Assembly: GCA_963682175.1 (NCBI GenBank)
Contig: OY821784.1
Coordinates: 19,821,621-19,885,620, forward strand
Direction: 5' to 3'
DNA from: Triglochin maritima
Taxonomy: Eukaryota > Streptophyta > Magnoliopsida > Alismatales > Juncaginaceae
DNA: 64,000 bases
Part shown: positions 56,841 to 64,000 of the stretch, in pieces
Position numbering within the stretch: the first letter of the stretch is position 1
Layout of the letters: each line of letters opens with the position of its first letter
Notes under the pieces: generated by a model
The model's input: only the letters and a program-made list of their open reading frames with translations
Told to the model about the DNA's origin: nothing
Databases searched by the model: none
Position numbers and translations under genes: made by a program

Positions 56841-59235
56841 GTCCCATCTCCTTCTCTTCTCTTTATCCTCTCTCTTCTTCTCCTTCTCTCCCTCTCGCTC
56901 CTCTCTTCCATCTCTCCTTATCCTTATAAGGAGAGATAGGGAACGAGAAGAGAGAAGAGGAGAGAGGGGGGAAGAGGACAGAGAGAGAGAAGAAGAGATA
57001 AGGAAGAGGGAGAGAGAAGGAGAACAGAGAAGGAGGGAGGAAACGAGAGAAGAGGAGAGTGAGAAGGGTGGAACGTTAGAGAAGGAGAGAGGAGGGAGAG
57101 AAGAGAGAGAAGGGAGAGTGGAGGAGAGGGAGAGAAAGAGATGGAGAGAGAAGAGGAAGGGAGGAGAGAGGGAGAAAGAGAGAGAAGTAAAGAGAGATAA
57201 GGAGAGGGTGAACGAGAGAGAAGGAGAAGAGAAAGAGCATAAGAGGGAGAGTGAGAAAAGGAGAAGCGAGAGAAGGTGAGGGGTAGAACAAGGAGGAGGA
57301 GAGAAGGAGAAGAGGGAGGAGAGTGGTAGAGAAGAGGAGAAATGGGAAGAGAGATAAGAGAAGAGAGGGAAAGGGAGAGAGAGAGAGAAGAGATATGGAG
57401 AACGAGAGCGAGAGGTAGAGAAGGGGGAGAGAAGGAGAGTGGAGAAAAGAGGATAAGAAGAGCAGAGAGAGAGAACACGAGAATAGACAAGAGCGGAGAG
57501 GGAGAGAGGAGGGAGAAGAAGGGGGAGAGAGCGAGAGAAGGAGGAGGGAGATAGAAATGAAGGAGAAGAAGGAAGAGGAGGGAGAGGGAACGAGAGAGGT
57601 AGAGAAGAGAGGGAAGGAGGAGAGAAGAGGGAGAGAGAAAGAGATGAGGGAGACAGGAGGATAGCGAAGTAGAGGGGAGACGGAGAAGGAGAGGGAGAAG
57701 AAGAGAGAGGCAGAAGAGAGAGGAGGTGAAGGAGTGGGAGAGAAGGAAAGAGGGAGAGAGAGAAGGAGAAGGGAAAGAGGAGGATGGAGAAGGATAAAAT
57801 GGGTAGAGAGAAGAAGAAGAGAGAAGGATAAGGAGAGAAGAAGAAGGGGAGAGGGATAAGAGGGAAGGGAGAGGAGAGGGAATGTGAGGGAGATAGAGAT
57901 GAGGCGAGGGAGATGAGAGAAAGAGAAGAGGGAAGAGTGAGAGAGAAGGAGAGTGGTAGAGAAGGAGAGAAGAGAGAGGGGTAGAACGAGAGAGAGTGAG
58001 AGAAGGGTTGTACAGAATAAGACAAGGAGAGAGAGATGAGTGGGAGAAAATGAGAAGCAAGAGAAGGGAGAGAAGAAGATGGAGAAGGAGAGAGAGATAA
58101 AAAGAGTGGCATAAGGAGAGAGGGATAGACGGAAGAGAGAGAAAGAGAAGGTGAGAGAAATGAGAAGGGAGAGAGGAGGAGAAGGATAAGGATAATGAGA
58201 AGGCAGAGAAGAGGGAAGAGAGGGGGAGAGAATGAGAGAGAAGGAGAAGAGAGAGAGAGGTAGACAACATAGGAGAAGAGAGAATGATAGAGGCAGAGAA
58301 GTGAGAATAGGGATAAGGATAAGGAGAGAAGAGAAGGAGAAGAGAAAAGAGGAGAGAGGGATGGGAGAAAAGATAAGAGATACGAGGGAGAAGAAGGGAG
58401 AGAGAGCGAGAGGAGGAGAAGGAGGGAGTGGAGGAGTGGGACAAGTGGGAGAGAGAAAAGGAGAGAAGGAGAGGGATAAGAGGGAGATAGAGAAGGAGAA
58501 ATAAGAGAGGACAGATAAGAGGAGAGAGAAAGAGAGAGATAATAAGAGGGAGAAGGAGAGAGAGGGAAATGGAGAAGAGGAGAGGGAGAGGAGGAGACAG
58601 AGAAGGGAAGGTGAGAGAAAAAAAGGAGAGGGATTGAAGGAGAAGAGAGGGGCAATTAGAGGAGATGAACGGATTAAAGGAGAGAGAGAAGATGAGGGAG
58701 AAGGAGAGGAGAGGAAGAGAGGGCAGGAGAGAGAGGGAGAGATAAGGAGAAGAGAGAGGGAACGAGAGGACACGGATGGATAAGAGGAGAGAGCGGAGAA
58801 GGAGGGAGAGAGCGGGAGGGAGGGAGAGAGAACGAGAGGACGAGAGGGGAGGAGAGAGAGGGAGAAGAGGGGGAGAGAGAGAAGAAGAAGGAGAGAGGGA
58901 ACAAGAGAGGAGGTGAGAGGGAACAAGAAAATGAGAGGAGAACGGAGAAGGATAGGAGGAGAAGAGGGAAGGGGAAGGGAACGAGATAGAGAAGGGAGAG
59001 TAGAGACACAGAAGGAGAGAAGCAAGAGAGATAGAGGAGGAGGGAGGAACCGAGAGAGGTGAGAGGAGGAGAGGGATAAGGAGATAGAGAAGGGGAGAGA
59101 AGAGAGAGAGAAAGGAGAGTAGAGGGAAGAGAAGAGGATAGGAGGGAGAAGGAGAGAGAAGGTAAGGAGAGGGAAGAAGGGGGGAGAGAGAACGGGGAGA
59201 GGAGCGAAGAAGGGAAGGAGGAGATTGAGAGAGGA
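56841..59235 (+). repeat. Satellite monomer M21 (2,395 bp)
   Basis: Keeps GGTGGAACGTTAG (near 57,067) but lacks the 9-bp deletion of M15-M20. Private variants include GTTGTACAGAATAAG near 58,007 and GAAATGAACGG near 58,665-58,672. Confidence 0.93.
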
Positions 59236-60649
59236 GTCCCATCTCCTTCTCTTCTCTTTATCCTCTCTCTTCTTCTCCTTCTCTCCCTCTCGCTCCTCTC
59301 TTCCATCTCTCCTTATCCTTATAAGGGGAGAGATAGGGAACGAGAAGAGGGAAGAGGAGAGAGGGGGGAAGAGGACAGAGAGAGAGAGAAGAAGAGATAA
59401 GGAAGAGGGAGAGAGAAGGAGAACAGAGAAGGAGGGAGGAAACGAGAGAAGAGGAGAGTGAGAAGGGTGGAGCGTTAGAGAAGGAGAGAGGAGGGAGAGA
59501 AGAGAGAGAAGGGAGAGTGGAGGAGAGGGAGAGAAAGAGAGGGAGAGAGAAGAGGAAGGGAGGAGAGAGGGAGAAAGAGAGAGAAGTAAAGAGAGATAAG
59601 GAGAGGGTGAACGAGAGAGAAGGAGAAGAGAAAGAGCATAAGAGGGAGAGTGAGAAAAGGAGAAGCGAGAGAAGGTGAGGGGTAGAACAAGGAGGAGGAG
59701 AGAAGGAGAAGAGGGAGGAGAGTGGTAGAGAAGAGGAGAAATGGGAAGAGAGATAAGAGAAGAGAGGGAAAGGGAGAGAGAGAGAGAGAAGAGATATGGA
59801 GAACGAGAGCGAGAGGTAGAGAAGGGGGAGAGAAGGAGAGTGGAGGAAAGAGGATAAGAAGAGCAGAGAGAGAGAACACGAGAATAGACAAGAGCGGAGA
59901 GGGAGAGAGGAGGGAGAAGAAGGGGGAGAGAGCAAGAGAAGGAGGAGGGAGATAGAAAATGAAGTAAAAGACGGAAGAGGAGGGAGAGGGAACGAGAGAG
60001 GTAGAGAAGAGAGGGAAGGAGGAGAGAAGAGGGAGAGAGAAAGGGATGAGGGAGACAGGAGGATAGCGAAGTAGAGGGGAGACGGAGAAGGAGAGGGAGA
60101 AGAAGAGAGAGGCAGAAGAGAGAGGAGGTGAAGGAGTGGGAGAGAAGGAAAGAGGGAGAGAGAGGAGAAGGGAAAGAGGAGGATGGAGAAGGATAAAGTG
60201 GGTAGAGAGAAGAAGAAGAGAGAAGGATAAGGAGAGAAGAAGAAGGGGAGAGGGATAAGAGGGAAGGGAGAGGAGAGGGAATGTGAGGGAGATAGAGATG
60301 AGGCGAGGGAGATGAGAGAAAGAGAAGAGGGAAGAGTGAGAGAGAAGGAGAGTGGTAGAGAAGGAGAGAAGAGAGAGGGGTAGAACGAGAGAGAGTGAGA
60401 GAAGGGCTGTACAGAATGAGACGAGGAGAGAGAGATGAGTGGGAGAAAAGGAGAAGCAAGAGAAGGGAGAGAAGAAGATGGAGAAGGAGAGAGAGATAAA
60501 GAGAGTGGCATAAGGAGAGAGGGATAGACGGAAGAGAGAGAAAGAGAAGGTGAGAGAAATGAGAAGGGAGAGAGGAGGAGAAGGATAAGGATAATGAGAA
60601 GGCAGAGAAGAGGGAAGAGAGGGGGAGAGAATGAGAGAGAAGGAGAAGA

Positions 60650-60666
60650 GAGAGAGAGGTAGACAA
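60650..60666 (+). repeat. Target-site duplication of LINE 2, left copy
   Basis: GAGAGAGAGGTAGACAA. It matches 63,192-63,208 at 16 of 17 positions; the last 14 are identical. The undisturbed satellite reads AGAGAGGTAGACAACATAGG. Confidence 0.88.
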
Positions 60667-60792
60667 GTAAAGGAGAGAATTTTCGTTTCTAGAGAGAGAA
60701 GCTCTGGAGAAAAGGGAATCCTAGAGAGAGAAAGTTGAGGGGAGAGGAGGTGAGCATGGGAAGGCTTGGGGCTTCTCTTGCCTAGGTCTCCC
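60667..60792 (+). promoter_or_regulatory. LINE 2 leader (5' UTR) with short upstream ORF
   Basis: 126 bp before the ORF1 ATG. The GAGAGAGAAGCTCT block is at 60,692-60,705. An upstream ATG in AGCATGGG (60,756) opens a 9-codon frame closing at TAG 60,783-60,785, 7 bp before the ORF1 start. Leader length and uORF layout match LINE 1. Confidence 0.6.
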
Positions 60793-60813
60793 ATGGCTGC
60801 CACGTCCACCGTC

Positions 60814-61083
60814 CGGCCACCCCAGGTCGCCGGCCGGCCCACCACCAGCGACTCCGGCGTTCTGGCACCGCCGGACGGCGAGAGCTCCGGCGAGGAGAGA
60901 AGGAGAGAAGAGGAGAAGGAGAAGGAGAGTGAGAAGGAGAAGTGGATGGGGGAGCAACCACCTTTGCCACCCCTGACTGCCGGGACTGCCGGCCGGCCAC
61001 CCCCGATCGCCGGCCGACCACCCATCACCGGCTCCGTCCTGCTGCCACCGCCGGACGGTGAGAACTCCGGAGAGGAGAGAAAG
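60814..61083 (+). repeat. 60-residue internal duplication in LINE 2 ORF1 N-terminus
   Basis: RPPQVAGRP...PPDGESSGEERR (residues 8-37) recurs as RPPPIAGRP...PPDGENSGEERK (68-97), offset by exactly 60 residues (180 nt). The DNA is also clearly related. Each copy is followed by a Glu/Lys-rich spacer. LINE 1 has no counterpart. Confidence 0.85.
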
Positions 61084-61790
61084 GGAGCAAATGAGAAGGA
61101 CAAAGAGAAGGAACGTGAGGGAAGGCGAGAATGGCCGGAAAAGACTCCTCTAGCGAAGACTTGGGCGTCACTTTTCAGCCCCTCACCTCCCATGGCTGAG
61201 AAACTTGCTTTCGTGCCACCGGTCGTTGAAGGGGGTGAAAGTTTCGGCCAATACAAGGTGAAGGAACTTGTGCAACAATGGGATATGATATTGGTAGGGT
61301 GCTTGGTGGGATTCCGACCACACATGCCAACTCTCGAACAACATTTGAAACGCATTTGGAAGATCAAAGGAGAGCTCTCCATCTTCCGCTGCCAACATGG
61401 GTATTTTCTCATTCGTTTCTCAATTGTTGAGGACATGAAACTCCCACTAGAGGGTGGACCGTGGATGGTGAGGGGAGCCCCACTTGCCGTCCAACCTTGG
61501 TCAAGGATGTTGTGCATGCGACAAGAAAAGGTGACGAAGATACCCATTTGGGTGCGCTTGCCGGAACTTGAGCTGAAATTTTGGTCGCCGGAGCTCATCT
61601 CCACCATTGCGAGTGTGCTTGGTAGGCCTATTACTCTTGATGAAGACACAAAGTCCGGAGGAGGCTAGGATTTGCTCGGGTGTGTGTCGAAATATGTGCC
61701 GGTTTTGATTACCCGAGAAAGGTGAAGATGAGGGATGAGGATGGGAACGTTGAAGAGGTGGAGGTGCAATACGAATGGAGACCAAAGTCA

Positions 61791-61832
61791 TGCCCAAAGT
61801 GTGCCTCCTTTGGCCACTCGGGTGAGGCTTGT
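61791..61832 (+). other. CCHC zinc knuckle of LINE 2 ORF1
   Basis: Cys codons at 61,791, 61,800 and 61,830 and His at 61,815, spaced C-x2-C-x4-H-x4-C, preceded by YEWR as in LINE 1. Confidence 0.88.
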
Positions 61833-62944
61833 GGCAAGAAGGCCACTCGACGCGAATGGCGGGAAGTTAGTGGAGCACAAGTGGCAAAGCCGCCGGTGAG
61901 GAAGGAAAATCCGAAAAAACCAGCCATGTTAATGGACAAACAACACCCATCCGAGGTAGATGGGGATGAGGACGTGAAGAATGATGCGGGGGAGGAAGGG
62001 AAATGCGAAGAATTGGTGGTGGTGGAGCTCGCCGGAGTTGCCGCCGGAGCTGCCGCCGGCCAGGCCACAGGAGGAGGAGGAGGAACGGTCCTCCTGGATG
62101 AGGAGGAGGAGGGGGCACGTGAGGGGTCATGTGTGCTAGGGGGGACAAGTTCTTCCATGGTTGTTGGAGGGAAAGCAAAAGGAGCCAATGAGGATTTGCC
62201 ACATCAAAAGAAGAATGGAGAGGAAGCTTTGGCAGCCATGACAGCCACTAGGGAGGCGCCACGTGGAGGGGAGAAGAGGCAAAAGGCTGTTTTCCTCTTT
62301 AGGGACCACAATGAGGATAAGGTTGGAAGAGAAATTCAAATGTGTGGGGACCAAAGTCATGTGTGTGCACATGGGGACCATGGAGGAAAAAATGGGACCA
62401 TGGACCACATGGTGCACTTGGGGACCACGAATTTGAAATGTGGAGGGAAGAGGAGTTTTCTTTGGGCTCTCATTTTGAAGGTGAAAATTTATGTGATGGG
62501 CCTTCCCTTGGGCTGAATCGTGGGCTACAATTTGGGCCCATTGGACCACATAGGGGTCATGAAGAAGAGGGGGCAATTCAGGTGGAGAAACTTCATGGAG
62601 ATACCGGGAGGGAGAAAGCTCGACTACGCTCCCCACCACCCTCGGTGGATCTAGATGAGATATCCCCTCAAGCTGGATTCCAAGGCGTTCGTGAGGCCGC
62701 GCTAAGGCAACAACGAGCAAAGATTGGGGAGCCAAGTACACCAATACGTGAGGACCTCACGCCGAGTGATATTGAGGAGGCTGCGATCTTTGGCCTTGAC
62801 CATGCCGAGTATAAACGCCTGAGGGATAAGTTTGAAAGCATGGAGACAGACTACGAAGATCCAGAGGAGCCATGGAGCTATGGCTCGGGGAGTCAAGTCG
62901 TGAGAGGCTACCTTGGAAAAGACGAGACGAGTCAAAAGAAATAA

Positions 62945-63191
62945 AAGAAGAAGGAGAAGCGAAGGAAAGGGAGACGATGAGTGAACGAGTGCTATACTCG
63001 AGACGTAGGATCTAGGATCTGTTGTTAGATTAGCGCGAGTCGATGTAACGTTTAAATTTTCGCGATATACACTGCTCAAGCTAGGGCAGTTCCTAGCACT
63101 CCATTGTATGCTTTTTTGCATGTACATTTATTGAGGCATCAATAAATTTAGCAGCTCTGCCGAGACCGCCCTTTTATTTTGCAAAAAAAAA
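62945..63191 (+). other. LINE 2 3' UTR with AATAAA and A9 tail
   Basis: About 240 bp of noncoding sequence. TGTATGC-T6-GCATGTA near 63,104-63,124 can form a 7-bp RNA stem including two G-U pairs. AATAAA lies at 63,141-63,146, about 37 nt before the A9 tail (63,183-63,191). Confidence 0.6.
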
Positions 63192-63208
63192 GAAAGAGAG
63201 GTAGACAA
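63192..63208 (+). repeat. Target-site duplication of LINE 2, right copy
   Basis: GAAAGAGAGGTAGACAA directly after the A9 tail, then CATAGGAG as in other monomers. The single mismatch (third base) is next to the tail and may be a later change or part of an imperfect tail. Confidence 0.87.
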
Positions 63209-64000
63209 CATAGGAGAAGAGAGAAGGATAGAGGCAGAGAAGTGAGAATAGGGATAAGGATAAGGAGAGAAGAGAAGGAGAACAGAAAAGAGGAGAGAGG
63301 GATTGGAGAAAAGATAAGAGATACGAGGGAGAAGAAGGGAGAGAGAGCGAGAGGAGGAGAAGGAGGGAGTGGAGGAGTGGGATAAGTGGGAGAGAGAAAA
63401 GGAGAGAAGGAGAGGGATAAGAGGGAGATAGAGAAGGAGAAATAAGAGAGGACAGATAAGAGGAGAGAGAAAGAGAGAGCTAATAAGAGGGAGAAGGAGA
63501 GAGAGGGAAATGGAGAAGAGGAGAGGGAGAGGAGACAGAGAAGGGAATGTGAGAGAAAAAAAAAAGGGATTGAAGGAGAAGAGAGGGGCAATTAGAGGAG
63601 ACGAAAGGATTGAAGGAGAGAGAGAAGATGAGGGAGAAGGAGAGGAGAGGAAGAGAGGGCAGGAGAGAGAGGGAGAGATAAGGAGAAGAGAGAGGGAACG
63701 AGAGGACACGGATGGATAAGAGGAGAGAGCGGAGAAGGAGGGAGAGAGCGGAGAAGGAGGGAGAGAGAACGAGAGGACGAGAGGGGAGGAGAGAGAGGGA
63801 GAAGAGGGGGAGAGAGAGAAGAAGAAGGAGAGAGGGAACAAGAGAGGAGGTGAGAGGGAACAAGAAAATGAGAGGAGAACGGAGAAGGATAGGAGGAGAA
63901 GAGGTAAGGGGAAGGGAACGAGATAGAGAAGGAAGAGTAGAGATACAGAAGGAGAGAAGCAAGAGAGATAGAGGAGGAGGGAGTTACCGAGAGAGGTGAG
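63192..64000 (+). repeat. Homopurine satellite array, right block (rest of M22, runs off the window)
   Basis: Satellite sequence resumes after LINE 2 in the correct monomer phase and orientation and continues to the window edge, so the array is open on both sides. It differs from other copies at several places, including a 6-base shortening near 63,527-63,540, an A-run near 63,556-63,564, and loss of a G-rich stretch near 63,749. Confidence 0.95.

Larger units (their letters stand above)
38037..60666 (+). repeat. Homopurine satellite array, middle block (rest of M13 to first part of M22)
   Basis: Same satellite, same orientation, resuming after LINE 1 exactly where the left block stopped, apart from the 16-bp target duplication. 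Phase marks are at 39717, 42100, 44483, 46869, 49260, 51649, 54038, 56841 and 59236. Most monomers are slightly shorter (2,383-2,395 bp) than those on the left. They share base variants such as GGGCTGTACAG in place of GGGATGTACAG, and GGGTAGAGAGAAG in place of GGGTAGGGAGAAG. Nothing else is seen between the monomers. Confidence 0.97.
60793..62944 (+). pseudogene. LINE 2 ORF1 (DUF4283 and zf-CCHC_4), frameshifted
   Basis: Three pieces in three frames. Piece 1, 60,793-61,668 (291 aa): two Pro/Gly-rich repeats with charged spacers (~8-110), then a complete DUF4283 (WASLF 124-128, QQWDMILVGCLVG 161-173, GGPWMVRG 221-228, PIWVRLPEL 251-259). It ends at TAG where LINE 1 continues GRRLAYARLCVE; a one-base deletion near 61,655-61,665 explains this, since the next frame reads RLGFARVCVEIC. 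Piece 2, to at most 62,516: knuckle C-x2-C-x4-H-x4-C at 61,791-61,832, then a polar Gly/Glu-rich stretch. Piece 3, within about 62,342-62,944, has the conserved VDLDEISPQAGF motif (LINE 1: VDLSSISPQPEAF) and an acidic C-terminus ending YLGKDETSQKK. The second shift lies within 62,342-62,516, possibly at the A-run near 62,385. The ATG at 60,793 was preferred to upstream non-ATG codons because it directly precedes the conserved protein. Confidence 0.88.
60667..63191 (+). mobile_element. LINE 2: ORF1-only, non-autonomous L1-type element
   Basis: 2.5-kb insertion with a leader, a frameshifted ORF1 gene, a ~240-bp 3' UTR and A9, flanked by a 17-bp target duplication with one mismatch. There is no trace of endonuclease, RT or zf-RVT sequence. 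The leader shares the 14-bp GAGAGAGAAGCTCT block and AGCATGGG with LINE 1, and the 3' end shares CCCTTTT..TTGC-A9, so both natural ends seem present and this is not an ordinary 5' truncation. It could be an internally deleted derivative of a full-length element or a dedicated non-autonomous family; one copy cannot decide. Mobilisation would need ORF2 protein in trans. Confidence 0.9.
59236..64000 (+). repeat. Satellite monomer M22, split by LINE 2 and cut by the window edge
   Basis: About 2,223 bp of monomer once the 2,525-bp insert and one 17-bp target duplication are removed. Standard GGTGGAGCGTTAG near 59,467. Private changes include AAGTAAAAGACGG near 59,963 and AAAGTGGG near 60,196. Confidence 0.93.

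Noticed and set aside
61709..62188. Minus-strand 159-codon frame opposite LINE 2 ORF1
   Set aside because: Antisense shadow of the Gly/Glu-rich part of ORF1, with no domain.
1..64000. Centromeric or sex-chromosome satellite
   Set aside because: Satellite arrays with LINEs occur there, but nothing in the sequence identifies chromosomal position.

Overview
The window is nuclear DNA of a land plant. About 56 kb of its 64 kb is one head-to-tail satellite array, interrupted by two L1-type LINE insertions. The plant call rests on the LINE proteins: an ORF1 with a DUF4283 domain and a C-x2-C-x4-H-x4-C (zf-CCHC_4) knuckle, and an ORF2 with APE-type endonuclease, reverse transcriptase and a zf-RVT C-terminus. 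That combination is typical of land-plant L1 elements. I see no host gene, tRNA, rRNA, CRISPR array or LTR element, and the species and chromosomal position cannot be told from the sequence.

Satellite (1-32,529, 38,037-60,666, 63,192-64,000). The + strand is almost pure A and G. The monomer is about 2.39 kb (observed 2,383-2,411 bp). Each copy starts, in the phase used here, with one ~90-bp pyrimidine-rich block ending in the palindrome CCTTATAAGG. Using the GTCCCATCTCC sequence at the start of that block as the phase mark, 22 monomer starts are visible, all on the same strand: 345, 2740, 5135, 7530, 9935, 13672, 16065, 18463, 22221, 24614, 27007, 29418, 31810, 39717, 42100, 44483, 46869, 49260, 51649, 54038, 56841 and 59236. 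I number these monomers M1-M22. Two monomers (M5, M8) are enlarged to ~3.74 kb by the same 1,359-bp internal duplication, giving an approximate 8.53-kb higher-order period (M5-M7, M8-M10). M20 carries a 420-bp tandem duplication. M17-M19 are nearly identical neighbours. Monomers on the left (M1-M11) and right (M12-M22) differ in shared diagnostic bases.

LINE 1 (32,530-38,036, 5.5 kb, + strand) lies in M13 between perfect 16-bp target-site duplications and ends in A9. ORF1 is open but lacks about 60 residues of DUF4283. ORF2 has all the expected endonuclease and RT motifs but is cut by one in-frame TGA at 35,930.

LINE 2 (60,667-63,191, 2.5 kb, + strand) lies in M22 and has only an ORF1 gene, broken by at least two frameshifts. 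No endonuclease or RT is present. Its 5' leader (a 14-bp block and a short upstream ORF) and its 3' end (CCCTTTT, then TTGC and A9) resemble LINE 1, so it looks like an ORF1-only, non-autonomous relative that would have needed ORF2 protein supplied in trans.

The very long Ser/Leu/Pro-rich reading frames on the minus strand (up to ~2,100 codons) are composition artefacts: stop codons on that strand require TTA, CTA or TCA on a + strand that almost lacks T and C. They are not annotated as genes. All sequence comparisons here were made by eye; no alignment or database search was run.
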